The notes: a model not told the origin generated them from the letters alone. A stretch of DNA of 64,000 nt from Candidatus Acetothermia bacterium (GCA_024653345.1 JANLFV010000006.1:1-64000), one strand, 5' to 3'; numbered from the stretch's first letter, positions 44,829 through 53,943 are shown. Numbers and translations are program-made.

Positions 44829-45833
44829 CTACTTCAGGTAATACTTCCGGAGCTCTTGTGGTAGAAGGGGGGAGACGCTGATCCAGAAGGTCTCGCACTT
44901 ATTCTCGAAGCGGTAGTTCGCCTGGACCCGCTCGACGCGGTCATGGTGCGGGGCATGGGACGCGGTGATCCGCGCGGCCAGCTCGATGATCCCCTCGATG
45001 TCCTGAGGGCTCTTCTCCCTCCAGTCGGCCCGGACCAGGGCCATCGGCCCCTCCTGGACCGGGACATAGACGCGGAGATCCTCGGGGAGGAAGAAGCTTT
45101 GGAGCCGGCGCTTCTCCTCGTCGCTCTTCCCGACGACGATCTTCACATCCGGTGGCTTCTTGTAATAGAGGGGAAACTCAAGAAGCTCGAGGGAGTTCAT
45201 GGTGAACCCCGGCTCGCGGAGCAGATCTCCCAGCCGCTGGCCGAAGTAAGGCTGGGTCAGCTTGCAGCGCTGCTCGGCCGGGAAGCCCTCAGCTCTGATC
45301 CCCAGCTCGCTCGCCAGCGGGCGGAGCCCGTCCTCCCCCTCCTGGAGTGCGAGGAAGTGCTCGCGTCTCACCCAGCCCATCTGCTCAGGGATCGTCGGGG
45401 GGAGGAGGCGGGCAGAGAGCGGCCGGAGGATCAGCCCCTCCGCGCCGACCGCCCGGGGCAGCTCCTCCATCTCCAACAGGCCGAGATTGTGCCGGCCCAG
45501 CACCTCCCCGGTCACGAGGAAGTCCGCCCCGATCCGCTTCATGTATCTCACTCCCTTGTGGAGCATCAGGCGGCGGCAGTTGAAGCAGCTCTGCCGGAGT
45601 TGGTAGGCCCCGTCCGCGAAGGTGGAGAGCTCGTGAAATTCCCGCTTCAGAGCCTGGCTGCGGAACAGGAGCCGCCACAGGCTCTGGGCCAGCTCCTTGA
45701 TCGGCTCGTAGTCGCGGAAGAAGGGTGAGCGGAAGTGGAGGAGCCTGACCTCCTCCACGCCCTCATCGAGCACCAGCTTGGTGGCGATGAGGCTTGCTAA
45801 GCTTCCTGAGAATAGGACTACTGCCCTGGCCAT
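44829..45833 (-). CDS. PP-loop / thiouridylase-like protein with a degenerate PP-loop
   Basis: It resembles the group of ATP-pyrophosphatase-like tRNA thiolation proteins (MnmA/ThiI-like N-domain) that carry TGEVLGQR...RPLSAKLLPPTIPE. Here the same landmarks read LVTGEVLGRHNLG and RPLSARLLPPTIPE. The PP-loop, normally SGGLDS, reads SGSLAS and loses its Asp; the CxxC survives as SCFNC. A C-terminal domain (about 220-334) is probably an RNA-binding type. It may be a non-catalytic paralogue. Lies between hpf and the helicase. Confidence 0.65.
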   Translation of the reverse strand: MARAVVLFSGSLASLIATKLVLDEGVEEVRLLHFRSPFFRDYEPIKELAQSLWRLLFRSQALKREFHELSTFADGAYQLRQSCFNCRRLMLHKGVRYMKRIGADFLVTGEVLGRHNLGLLEMEELPRAVGAEGLILRPLSARLLPPTIPEQMGWVRREHFLALQEGEDGLRPLASELGIRAEGFPAEQRCKLTQPYFGQRLGDLLREPGFTMNSLELLEFPLYYKKPPDVKIVVGKSDEEKRRLQSFFLPEDLRVYVPVQEGPMALVRADWREKSPQDIEGIIELAARITASHAPHHDRVERVQANYRFENKCETFWISVSPLLPQELRKYYLK

Positions 45834-45851
45834 TCCTCCTCAGATCCCCGT

Positions 45852-46373
45852 TCAGTATTGCGGTTCGAGCAGCTCGGCCACCCCGTCTTCACGGCGATGG
45901 AGCACCTTCAGCCCGCCGGTCTCGGCGTCGATGAAGATGAGGAAGTCCTGCTCGAGCGAGCCGAGCTCGACGAGCGCCTCCTCCGGCGTCATCGGCTTGG
46001 GGAGAGCCACCTCGCGTCTAATCAGCTCGACCCTCCTCCCGCGGCGATCCTCGCCCGGACCCTCCACTTCCCGGATCTCCCCGCGGTGCTCCTTGATCCT
46101 GCTCTTGTGCCGCCGGAGTTGGCGCTTCAGCTTGTCCACCGCCAGGTCGATCGAAGTATACATGTCGTTCGACTCCTCCGAGACTTTAGCCACCTTCCGT
46201 CGGACGAGGTGTGCCACCATGTCAACGGTGTTGCGATTCTTCTCCAGCCCGAGGTTGATGTCCACGCTGATGATCCCATCATGGAAGCGCTCCAGACCCT
46301 CAACTTTGGAGAGGATGTAGCTGCGGAGAGTATCAGTCACTTCGACATGCCTGCCTGCTATCGTGATCTTCAT
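45852..46373 (-). CDS. hpf: Ribosome hibernation promoting factor, long form
   Basis: Binds the 30S decoding region and dimerises 70S ribosomes in stationary phase. The N-terminal S30AE domain (about 1-105) starts MKITIAGRHVEVTDTLRSYI and contains DMYTSIDLAVDKLKRQLRRHK. The C-terminal domain (about 120-173, KPMTPEEALVELG...FLIFIDAETG) marks the long form. The ATG at 46373 with AGGAAGG upstream is chosen; the frame to 46409 runs into the -10 box. Length 173 aa. Confidence 0.9.
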   Translation of the reverse strand: MKITIAGRHVEVTDTLRSYILSKVEGLERFHDGIISVDINLGLEKNRNTVDMVAHLVRRKVAKVSEESNDMYTSIDLAVDKLKRQLRRHKSRIKEHRGEIREVEGPGEDRRGRRVELIRREVALPKPMTPEEALVELGSLEQDFLIFIDAETGGLKVLHRREDGVAELLEPQY

Positions 46374-46387
46374 CGCCTTCCTAGGCG

Positions 46388-46416
46388 ATGATAGCACAAA
46401 GGGGCCCATTAGTCAA
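46388..46416 (-). promoter_or_regulatory. hpf promoter
   Basis: TTGACT (46416-46411), 17-nt spacer, TATCAT (46393-46388). Predicted start about 46381, only 8 nt before the ATG. Confidence 0.6.
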
Positions 46417-46487
46417 CCGCGCCCTCTTCTGCCCTCCAGTCGCAGCGATCCGTCATCGCGCCCCTGGTCGTCGGCCACCGAGAGGGC

Positions 46488-46493
46488 TATAAT
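46488..46493 (+). promoter_or_regulatory. -10 box of rimI, divergent from hpf
   Basis: TATAAT at 46488-46493, with only a poor -35 (TGGTCG, 46465-46470) 17 nt upstream. Predicted start about 46500, 10 nt before the chosen ATG. Confidence 0.45.
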
Positions 46494-46509
46494 GGCGCCG
46501 AAGACGGGG

Positions 46510-47022
46510 ATGCAGATCAGGAAGGCTGAGGAACGCGACCTGAAGCGGGTGATGGAGATCGAGCGCTCCTCCTTCACTAGCCCATGGCCGGAGGGGCTGC
46601 TGCGGGGCTACCTCGGCGAGGACGGCTTCCTCGTGGGCGAGGACGGCGAGGAAGTGGTGGGCTACATCCTCGTCGGGCTGAGGATCCCCTCGTTCTTCTC
46701 AAGGCTGGAGAGGCGCACCCGGCTCCTCTTCCAGCGCCGGGACGAGACAGACCCCGAGCTCCACATCGGCCATGTGATGAACCTGGCGGTGGCCGTTGAC
46801 CGGCGCCGCCGCGGGCTGGGGTCCCAGCTCCTCCGCGCCGGGCTCGGTTACCTTAGAGACCTCGGAGCCTGGCGCGTCGAGCTGGAGGTCCGGACGCAAA
46901 ATAGGGAGGCGATCCAGCTCTACCGGAAGTTCGGCTTCTCGATCGAGCGGCTGATCAGCCGTTACTACAGCGACGGGGATGACGCCTACCTCATGGCGCT
47001 CCGGCTGCGCGGAAACCCTTGA
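46510..47022 (+). CDS. rimI: RimI-like ribosomal-protein-alanine N-acetyltransferase (GNAT)
   Basis: GNAT fold with the acetyl-CoA loop RRRRGLGSQLL and the RimI-type start MQIRKAEERDLKRVMEIERSSF plus C-terminal YRKFGFSIERLISRYY. In other bacteria RimI acetylates S18; the target here is not shown. The ATG at 46510 is chosen by homology; the ATG at 46492 overlaps the -10 box. Length 170 aa. The sbcD promoter region begins at its stop codon. Confidence 0.8.
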   Translation: MQIRKAEERDLKRVMEIERSSFTSPWPEGLLRGYLGEDGFLVGEDGEEVVGYILVGLRIPSFFSRLERRTRLLFQRRDETDPELHIGHVMNLAVAVDRRRRGLGSQLLRAGLGYLRDLGAWRVELEVRTQNREAIQLYRKFGFSIERLISRYYSDGDDAYLMALRLRGNP

Positions 47023-47025
47023 CGG

Positions 47026-47054
47026 TTGCGCCTTCACCGCACTTGGGCTACACT
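47026..47054 (+). promoter_or_regulatory. Candidate promoter of the sbcD-sbcC-nurA-herA operon
   Basis: TTGCGC (47026-47031), 17-nt spacer, TACACT (47049-47054). Predicted start about 47061, so the sbcD message would be almost leaderless (ATG 47065). A TTGACG at 47019 is too far from the -10 box. Confidence 0.4.
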
Positions 47055-47064
47055 TCATTTTGAA

Positions 47065-48114
47065 ATGAGCGAGATCCTCCATCTGGCCGATACCCACATC
47101 GGGACGAGGCAATACGGCCTGGCGGAGCGGCGGGCCGACTTCTCCGCGGCCTTCCTCCAGGCGGTCGAGCTGGCCATCGCCGAGCAAGTCCGGGCGGTGG
47201 TCCACGCGGGGGACCTCTTCGACAGCCGGAATCCCTCGACCGAGGACCTCCGCGATGCCCTCTCGGGCTTGCTCCGCCTCCGCGAGGCGGGGGTCCCCTT
47301 CCTCGGCATCGTCGGAAACCATGAGCAGAAGAGAGGTGTCCAGTGGCTCGACCTCTTCGCCGCCCTCGGCCTGGCCGTCCACCTCGGCCCGGAGCCCTAT
47401 CCTCTCGAGGGGACTCGGATCTACGGTCTGGACTACTCCGGGCGGAGGGAACTCGAGCTGCCGCGCCTCTCGGGAGGCGTGCTCGTGGCCCATCAGTTGC
47501 TCGACCGGATCGCCACGGTCTCCGGGGAGCTGAAGTCCGCCCAGCTCCTGGACTGCGGGGCCGAGCTCATCCTCTTGGGAGACTACCACGAGCACCAGAG
47601 CTGGCTCGAGCGGGGGGTCCTCATCACCTATCCCGGCTCGACGGAGCGCTGGCGGGCGAGCGAGCGGTCACCGCGGGGGGTGAGCCTGATCGACCTCGAG
47701 ACGAAGCGGCTGACCCGAAGGAACCTCCAGACGCGGCCGTTCGTCTACATCGAGGCCGATGAAGACCCGCTCCGGCGGCTCAAGGGCGAAGAGGTCCGTG
47801 GCGCCGTAGTCTGCGTCTATCGCGGCGCGGGCTGGAAGCCGGAAGAGATCGAAGAGGAGGCCCGAAGCCGGGGGGCACTCGCGGTCCAATTCCTCGAACC
47901 GGGCCCGGCTGCGCCCTTAGCGGAGGAGGTAGAGCTGAGCGGGGCGCAGCTGGAGTTCCTCGACCTGGAGGAGACGCTCGCCCAGGAGTTGGCCCGTCTG
48001 GGGCTCTCGCGGGAAGGGCAGGAGATCGAGGCGATCATCCGTGATGAGCGGATCCCGGACTCCAATGTGGACGCCGAGGTGACCAGGCTCTTGGAGAGCT
48101 GGCAGGGGCGATGA
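47065..48114 (+). CDS. sbcD: SbcD/Mre11-type DNA double-strand break nuclease subunit
   Basis: Calcineurin-like phosphoesterase that processes DNA ends with SbcC/Rad50. Metal motifs: LADTHIGTRQYG (D9, H11), HAGDLFDSRNP, VGNHEQ, VAHQLL and GDYHEHQ. The last motif is normally GHxHxP; here the first His is Asp. Length 349 aa, between archaeal Mre11 and bacterial SbcD. ATG chosen at MSEILHLADTH; no real Shine-Dalgarno, consistent with a near-leaderless start. Overlaps sbcC by 4 nt. Confidence 0.9.
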   Translation: MSEILHLADTHIGTRQYGLAERRADFSAAFLQAVELAIAEQVRAVVHAGDLFDSRNPSTEDLRDALSGLLRLREAGVPFLGIVGNHEQKRGVQWLDLFAALGLAVHLGPEPYPLEGTRIYGLDYSGRRELELPRLSGGVLVAHQLLDRIATVSGELKSAQLLDCGAELILLGDYHEHQSWLERGVLITYPGSTERWRASERSPRGVSLIDLETKRLTRRNLQTRPFVYIEADEDPLRRLKGEEVRGAVVCVYRGAGWKPEEIEEEARSRGALAVQFLEPGPAAPLAEEVELSGAQLEFLDLEETLAQELARLGLSREGQEIEAIIRDERIPDSNVDAEVTRLLESWQGR

Positions 48115-50876
48115 ACGAGCTAGAGGGCCGACTGCTCGACCTCTGGAGCAAGCAGGCTGCGGAAGAGGAGAGGGCGCTCAGGCCAGCGAGCGGGGGGATC
48201 CAACTCCTCCGGCTCGAGGTGGAGAACGTCTTCTGCTACCAGCGGGCGGAGGTGGAGTTCGAGCCGGGCCTGGCGGTCATCGCGGGGCCGAACGGCTCGG
48301 GGAAGTCCTCCCTGCTTGAGTCGATCTTCTTCGCGCTCTACGGGAGCCGCGCCTGCCCGGCGATGGGCCGCTCCCTGGCCGAGGTGCTGCGCGACGGTGC
48401 GCGGCAGGGCCGGGTCTCGCTCCACTTCCTCTGCTCCGGGCAGCGGTGGAAAAGCGAGATGGGCCTGAAGCGCCAGGGGGAGCGGGTCACGAGCGAGCGC
48501 GAGAGCTGCCGGCTCCTCCGCGAGGACGGGATGGAGTGGCTGGGCGTGGAGGAGGTCACGGCTCAAGTCCAGGAGTTGCTCCACATGGACCGGGACGACT
48601 TCACCAACGCGGTCTATGTCCGGCAGGGGGAGATCGACCGTCTGATCCGGGCCGGGGAGGAGGAGCGGCGGGGGATGCTCGACCGGCTTCTCCGGCTCGA
48701 GCGGCTCGATAGCTATGCCACCCGGGCGAAGGAGGGAGCGGCACGGGCGGTCAACCGCCGGCTGGCAGTCCTCCAAGGCGAGCTGGCCGGCCTGAGGCGA
48801 GAGTTGGCCGCCCTGGAGGAGGAAGGGCTCGCCCGGGCCTGGGCCGCGCTCGAACGGGAGGTCCAGCAGAAGGAGGCAGTGCTGGCGGGCCTGGAGGCGG
48901 AGCGTGGACGCCTTGAGGAGGGCCGTGCCAGCCTCCGCGAGCGCCTTCGTCGGCTTGCCTCGGCGGCCAAGGAACTCCAGGAACTCGAGCTCGAACGGGA
49001 GGAGAAGCTCAGACGGACCAAGGCTCAGGAGGGGGAACTGGAGCGGCTCCGTCTCCTTCTCACCGGCCTCCAGGCCCAAGAGGAGGAGCAACGTGCCCAG
49101 CTTCAGGATTGGCTCAAGGCGTTCCCCGATTATCAGATCTTCCGCCTCCCGGAGCTGGAGGAGCGCCTGGAGCAAGCTCTAACTGAGAGCCGGGGCGAGC
49201 TGGAAAAGCTAAGAGCCGAGGTCCAGGCCCGCCGGGAGCGGCTGGCCCGGCTCGAGGCCGAGCTGGGCCATCTGCAGAAGGAGATGGAAGGCCTTGACTC
49301 CAAGGCTTATGAGCTGCGGACCGAGCTGGCAGCCGCTCGGGAACTAGCTCAGGCGAGCGAGCAGGAGCTGATGCGCTTTCAGAGCGGCCTGACGGAGATC
49401 GAGGCTAAGGCGGAGGCTCTCGCCTCGCGGGTGGGGGTCCAGCCGCTCGCTGGCGAGCCGCTCCACGCCCGGCAGGCAGCCCATCTCGAGCGGCGCGAGC
49501 GGGCCCGCGAGCAAGCAGAGCGGTTGCGCGCGGAGCTGGTCGCGGCCCGGACGCAGCGCGCGGAACTGGAGCGCGAACTGGCGGAGAAGGAGGGGCTGAT
49601 CGAGGCCGGCCGCTGCCCCACCTGCGGCCAGCCGATCGCCGCGGCGACCTTCGCCGATGTCCTTGCCGAACTGCGCCAGGAGCGCCAGCGCCTGGAGGAA
49701 GCCGCTGCCGGGCTCGAAGAAGAGATCGGGAGCGTGGAGAGCCAGCTTCTGGCTCTTGAAGAGGAGCGGAAGGTGCTGGACCGGCTGGCCGTGCTGGCTG
49801 TGGAATTCCAGGCGAAGCGGGAGCAGCTCGAAGACAAGCGCCAGGGCCTCCGCAGATTCGAGGAGCAGTGCCGGGCCCTGGAGGAGCGGCTTGCCCAGGC
49901 AGAAGAGGAGCTCAAGGCGCGCGAGAGGGGCCTCGTGGCGAAGGGCAAGGAGCGCGCAGCCCTGACGGCCGAAGTTGAAGAGCTCTCGCGGCGCCTCAAT
50001 CTCGCGGAGGAGGGGCAGGCCCGCCTGGAGAGGCTGGCGAAGTTGAGCAGTGAGCTGCTGAGGACGCTGGCCAGGCTCGAGGAGGCCGAGGGACGGAAGC
50101 AGGCCCTCCTCGAGAGCCTGGGCAGTCTGCGGGAGGACTTGGCCCGACTCGACCGGAAGGGCTCGCAGCTCCGGCTCGAGCTGGGCGAGCGGGCCAAGCT
50201 CGAGCAGGACGAGGCCCACCTCCTGGCAGCTCTGAAGGAGCTGGAGGCGCGAAGGGCAGCGCTCCAGCGCGAACACGCCGCGCTCCTCGATCGGCGGGGC
50301 CAGCTCGCGGGGAAGCTGGAGCGGTTGAAGCACCTCCAGGCCGAGGAGCAACGGCTGGCCGGGGAGGTCGGGCGGCTGACCGAGCTCGCCGAAGAGGTGG
50401 CCCGCTTGGAGGGGCTCTACCGGCAAGTGAAGGGAGAACTGCGCAAGCGGAATGTGGCCGCGATCGCCCGCCAGTTCGACCATCTCTTCCGCCTCATGGA
50501 TGCCGGGGACAACTACAGCCGCGCGCTCATCGATGAGGGCTACCGGATCGAGATCGAGCTGAAGGATGGCCGCCGGATCGACCCCACTATCATGTCCGGC
50601 GGCGAGCGGGCGTTGATCAACATCGCCTTGAGGTGCGCGATCCACCAGGTCCTGGCGCGCGCGGTCGGACCGCTCCCGCTGATCCTAGATGAGCCGACGA
50701 TCTACCTCGACCGCGAGCGGATTCAGCGGCTCCAGCTCCTGCTGGAAGAGCTGGGAGCCCAGCTCGGCCAGGTGCTCGTCGTCTCCCACGAGGAGAGCCT
50801 GGTCGAGGGCGCCGACCACGAGTATCGGACGGAGAAGGGGCCGGCCAACATCTCGACCGTGAGGAGGGTGAGGTAG
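48111..50876 (+). CDS. sbcC: SbcC/Rad50-type SMC-like ATPase
   Basis: ATPase partner of SbcD/Mre11. Walker A GPNGSGKSSLLE is at about residue 58-69; the ABC signature MSGGERALINIALR is near 829; Walker B LILDEPTIYLD near 857. Two long coiled-coil arms (about 190-480 and 520-790, rich in E/L/R/A) flank the zinc hook CPTCG near residue 501. The short size (921 aa) and the NurA/HerA neighbours resemble archaeal Rad50. An unusual ~28-residue N-terminal extension precedes the first strand. Confidence 0.9.
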   Translation: MNELEGRLLDLWSKQAAEEERALRPASGGIQLLRLEVENVFCYQRAEVEFEPGLAVIAGPNGSGKSSLLESIFFALYGSRACPAMGRSLAEVLRDGARQGRVSLHFLCSGQRWKSEMGLKRQGERVTSERESCRLLREDGMEWLGVEEVTAQVQELLHMDRDDFTNAVYVRQGEIDRLIRAGEEERRGMLDRLLRLERLDSYATRAKEGAARAVNRRLAVLQGELAGLRRELAALEEEGLARAWAALEREVQQKEAVLAGLEAERGRLEEGRASLRERLRRLASAAKELQELELEREEKLRRTKAQEGELERLRLLLTGLQAQEEEQRAQLQDWLKAFPDYQIFRLPELEERLEQALTESRGELEKLRAEVQARRERLARLEAELGHLQKEMEGLDSKAYELRTELAAARELAQASEQELMRFQSGLTEIEAKAEALASRVGVQPLAGEPLHARQAAHLERRERAREQAERLRAELVAARTQRAELERELAEKEGLIEAGRCPTCGQPIAAATFADVLAELRQERQRLEEAAAGLEEEIGSVESQLLALEEERKVLDRLAVLAVEFQAKREQLEDKRQGLRRFEEQCRALEERLAQAEEELKARERGLVAKGKERAALTAEVEELSRRLNLAEEGQARLERLAKLSSELLRTLARLEEAEGRKQALLESLGSLREDLARLDRKGSQLRLELGERAKLEQDEAHLLAALKELEARRAALQREHAALLDRRGQLAGKLERLKHLQAEEQRLAGEVGRLTELAEEVARLEGLYRQVKGELRKRNVAAIARQFDHLFRLMDAGDNYSRALIDEGYRIEIELKDGRRIDPTIMSGGERALINIALRCAIHQVLARAVGPLPLILDEPTIYLDRERIQRLQLLLEELGAQLGQVLVVSHEESLVEGADHEYRTEKGPANISTVRRVR

Positions 50877-50878
50877 AT

Positions 50879-52108
50879 TTGCTCTCCCCGGATGTCAAGC
50901 AGAGGTTAAGAGAAGGGATCGAGGAGTTCGCCCTCCCGTTCGACCTGGGGAGGTGGGGTGAACAGGCGCGGGAGGCGTTTACCAATCTCGAGCCTGACGG
51001 GGCCGTCCAGGCCCTCACCCCGCCGAGCTACGCCAGCCGCTCGATCGTCGAGCTCGCCTCATGCGAGAGCCCGTTCAAGCGGACCTTCGGGCTCGACGGG
51101 GGCTCGACCCGGCCGATCCACTTCGCGAATGGGACGACACTGTGCGCCAATCAGGCCGTGATGGTGAGCGAGCCGCCGCTAGAGTTGGAGGGGCTTCCGC
51201 TCGAGGCGTTCCGAACTGTGGCCCTGGTCACCCAGTCCTTCGCCCCGAGCGGCGGCCCGCGGGCCGCTTACCTCGAGGAGGGTCTTCTGGGGATCTGGCG
51301 AATCCACCTCACCAGGGACTACCTCCGGGGCGAGATCGACCATGTCCTGAAGGGCCTGGCCGACGCCGCTAGCGAGGCCCGCCACGCCCTCCGGCTGGCC
51401 GAGCATCTGAACTTGGGCCGGGATGACATGCTGTTCCTCGACGGGAATGTCTTCCCGATCGGCCTCTACTATCTAGTAGGCGCACGCCGCTCGCCGGAGG
51501 TTGACCTCACGGCCTTCCCTGGCGCGACGCGGGCCCTGGCCCAGCACCTCCGCCTCGCGGAAACCATGGTCGAGCGCGGGGCGACCTATGCCGGGATCAA
51601 CAAGACCCCTCAGACAAGCTACCTCCTCGGCTGCCTCCCCGAGGAGGGGCCCTGGGCCGACGATCGCCAGCTGATCCGGGCCGTCTTCCACGACCTCCCC
51701 AAGGCCGAGCTCGGCTGGACTAACTGGTTCCTCCAGGTCCGGTATCGCCTCCCTGCCCCAGACCGCGGGGCGAGCGACCTCTTCCGCCAGGTCCCCTTCT
51801 TCAAGCTGGAGCTTCCCCCAGAGGACTACGCTATCGCTTACTTCTTCGTCTCCGATCCGCGGACGGCCGGCGGAGCGGGAAGCGTCCTCAAAGTCGAGGT
51901 CCCGTGGGCGATCCTCGAGAGGCATGAGCCAGAGAAGCTGCAGCGGGTGATCCTAGCCGAGATCGCGCGAGGCGCGGCTGTCCCGAATGTGATCCGGCGG
52001 GCCGACAGCCGGGCCAGAATCACCCAAGAGGAGCGGGAGGCTTTCATCAGGGGGAGCGGCCTCCCGCCGGACCTGGGGTATAATCAGGGCCGTGGCGAGC
52101 CGTGGTGA
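50879..52108 (+). CDS. nurA: NurA 5'-3' nuclease
   Basis: End-resection nuclease that works with HerA. RNase H-like motifs: GLDGGSTRPI (Asp near residue 73) and LFLDGNVFPIGLY (Asp near 185), with a C-terminal basic region before PNVIRRADSRARI, which resembles the NurA end. The start is a TTG at 50879 with GGAGGG upstream, 2 nt past sbcC. Length 409 aa; 7-nt overlap with the longest herA frame. Confidence 0.85.
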   Translation: MLSPDVKQRLREGIEEFALPFDLGRWGEQAREAFTNLEPDGAVQALTPPSYASRSIVELASCESPFKRTFGLDGGSTRPIHFANGTTLCANQAVMVSEPPLELEGLPLEAFRTVALVTQSFAPSGGPRAAYLEEGLLGIWRIHLTRDYLRGEIDHVLKGLADAASEARHALRLAEHLNLGRDDMLFLDGNVFPIGLYYLVGARRSPEVDLTAFPGATRALAQHLRLAETMVERGATYAGINKTPQTSYLLGCLPEEGPWADDRQLIRAVFHDLPKAELGWTNWFLQVRYRLPAPDRGASDLFRQVPFFKLELPPEDYAIAYFFVSDPRTAGGAGSVLKVEVPWAILERHEPEKLQRVILAEIARGAAVPNVIRRADSRARITQEEREAFIRGSGLPPDLGYNQGRGEPW

Positions 52109-53832
52109 ACGGTGAGATGAGCGAGAGCGAGTTCGACCTGGAGAAGGAGCTGGGGCTGGAGTTGGGGCGGCCGGCCAAGCCCGAGCTCGGACTGGGAGAG
52201 GACGAGCTCGGGCGGATCGCCATCTCGAGCGAGCTCTCCCTCAGCCTCACCGAGGCCAAGATCGAGATGTATGTCCCCGAGAGCCGGCGGGACCGCGTGG
52301 CCGTGGGGGAGTATGTGGTCATCCCTTGCGATTATGCCGGGGGTAAGATCTTCGCCCGAATCAAGCGCCTCTCCTACAGGAAGAGGGACGCGCTCGACGA
52401 CATGAGCGAGGTCCACCTCCTGGTCGGGGCGGAGCGGGTCGGGGAAGAGGAGTATATCGAGCTGGCGGAGCTCGAGCCGCTCTCGATGATCGTCCAGGGC
52501 AAGGCCCTCGAGGTCCGCCACATCCCCAAGCCGAACACGCTCGTCCGCCGGGTCGCGAGCGAGGACGAGGTCAAGGTCGGACTCGACCTCCCGGAGGACG
52601 GCCTCTTCCTCGGCTATGTGGCGGTCAACGGCGAGCCGATCAGGCTCGCAAGCGGCCTCCCGATCCCTTACTACCTCCGGAACGACCCGGAGAGGATCGG
52701 GGATCCCCTGATCTTCACCCACACCCTGATCGCGGGGATGAGCGGCCGGGGGAAGACCCATGTGGCCAAGAACTTCTTGAGACAGGTCGTCGGCTCGCGC
52801 TACCGGATGGAGCGGCGGGGCGGGGAGGAGCGCGAGGTGAACCTCGTGATCCTCGACCCGCACAACGAATACTGGCAGATGATGGAAGATAACCCGGTCC
52901 TGGCGAGCCTCCCCGCTAAGGAGCTGGACACCCTCCGCGGCCAGGGGGTGAAGTTCGGAGGAGTCAAGACGGTGAGGGTCTTCGTGGCCAAGGAGGAGGG
53001 GAGGCGCTACCAGGGCGCCCCGAAGTATCTGGAGTTCACGATCCCCTTCGCGCTCGTTCGCCAGTTCCCCTACCTGATCGCCGGCGGGGAGGTGAATGAG
53101 GAGCAGTTCGGGGCCCTCGTCCTCTTGGTCCGGGACTTCTTCGCTGCCGGAGGCGAGCGCTACCAGGAGTTCAAGGAGTTCCTCGAGGCCGCGACTGCCG
53201 AGGAGCGCTACAAGGCCGGGCTGATCCACTCTGAGACCCTCAAGGCCCTGAAGCGGCGGGTCCTCCGGCCCTACTTTGAGAAGGTCTTCGACCAGGGGGC
53301 CAACCCGCTCGACCAGCTCTATGAGGAGATCTTCGCCGAGGGGGCGGTGAGCGTCTTCCCTACGGAGCACCTGAGCCCGGAGGCCGAGCGGGTCGTGGTC
53401 CTCGCGATCATGTCGATGGTCGCGGACGCCAAGACCGAGGCGGTCGAGTCCGAATGGGCCAAGCGGATCGCCCGGTTCCCCGTGGTCCTGGTGGTCGATG
53501 AGGCCCACAACTACCTCACGAACGCCGCGACCCAGCAGGACCGGATCATCGTGGAGAAGTTCGTGGCCGCGGCCAAGCAGGGGCGGAAGAACCGGCTCGG
53601 GCTGGTCCTGATCACCCAGAACCCCCAGGATGTGAACGAGGCCGTCCTCTCTCAGGTGAGCACGAGGCTCCTCTTGGGGATGGAGGCGGGATTGGCCGAG
53701 CGGGCCGGCGCGCCGAAGGAGTATCAGAAGGCCCTGCCATACTTCGAGCGGGGAAGGATGGTTGTCCACTCCCCGGAGAACAGCCACCCCCTGGAGCTCC
53801 GCGGGCTGGACTCCTGCCTCGTCCAGCACTGA
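52102..53832 (+). CDS. herA: HerA-type DNA translocase/helicase
   Basis: Hexameric FtsK-HerA family ATPase that drives NurA resection. An N-terminal HAS-barrel-like region lies at about 40-195. Walker A is IAGMSGRGKTHVAKNF (about residue 212), with LDPHNEYW; Walker B is VVLVVDEAHNYL (about 461); LVLITQNPQDVNEAVLSQ and the end region typical of HerA follow. The longest frame starts at GTG 52102 inside the end of nurA; an ATG at 52117 is as plausible. Length up to 576 aa. Confidence 0.9.
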   Translation: MVNGEMSESEFDLEKELGLELGRPAKPELGLGEDELGRIAISSELSLSLTEAKIEMYVPESRRDRVAVGEYVVIPCDYAGGKIFARIKRLSYRKRDALDDMSEVHLLVGAERVGEEEYIELAELEPLSMIVQGKALEVRHIPKPNTLVRRVASEDEVKVGLDLPEDGLFLGYVAVNGEPIRLASGLPIPYYLRNDPERIGDPLIFTHTLIAGMSGRGKTHVAKNFLRQVVGSRYRMERRGGEEREVNLVILDPHNEYWQMMEDNPVLASLPAKELDTLRGQGVKFGGVKTVRVFVAKEEGRRYQGAPKYLEFTIPFALVRQFPYLIAGGEVNEEQFGALVLLVRDFFAAGGERYQEFKEFLEAATAEERYKAGLIHSETLKALKRRVLRPYFEKVFDQGANPLDQLYEEIFAEGAVSVFPTEHLSPEAERVVVLAIMSMVADAKTEAVESEWAKRIARFPVVLVVDEAHNYLTNAATQQDRIIVEKFVAAAKQGRKNRLGLVLITQNPQDVNEAVLSQVSTRLLLGMEAGLAERAGAPKEYQKALPYFERGRMVVHSPENSHPLELRGLDSCLVQH

Positions 53833-53835
53833 GGA

Positions 53836-53864
53836 TTGACTCCGGCCAAGTTCCGTGCTATAGT
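53836..53864 (+). promoter_or_regulatory. Promoter of the S55 protein gene
   Basis: TTGACT (53836-53841), 17-nt spacer, TATAGT (53859-53864). Predicted start about 53871; leader about 73 nt. Strong by local standards. Confidence 0.65.
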
Positions 53865-53899
53865 ATCGACAGATCTCGCTCGACGAAGGGAGGTGGTGG

Positions 53900-53923
53900 T
53901 TGGCAAGCAAAGCTAGCTCCTAA
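53900..53923 (+). other. Possible seven-codon leader ORF
   Basis: TTG at 53900 preceded 5 nt earlier by GGGAGGT would give MASKASS and a TAA, 20 nt before the S55 gene start. This may be chance; only the extra Shine-Dalgarno makes it notable. Confidence 0.2.
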
Positions 53924-53943
53924 CTACTCTCAAGGAGGTCAAG

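Noticed and set aside
52079-52084. TATAAT inside the end of nurA as a herA promoter
   Set aside because: No -35 at suitable spacing and herA is tightly coupled to nurA; possibly chance.
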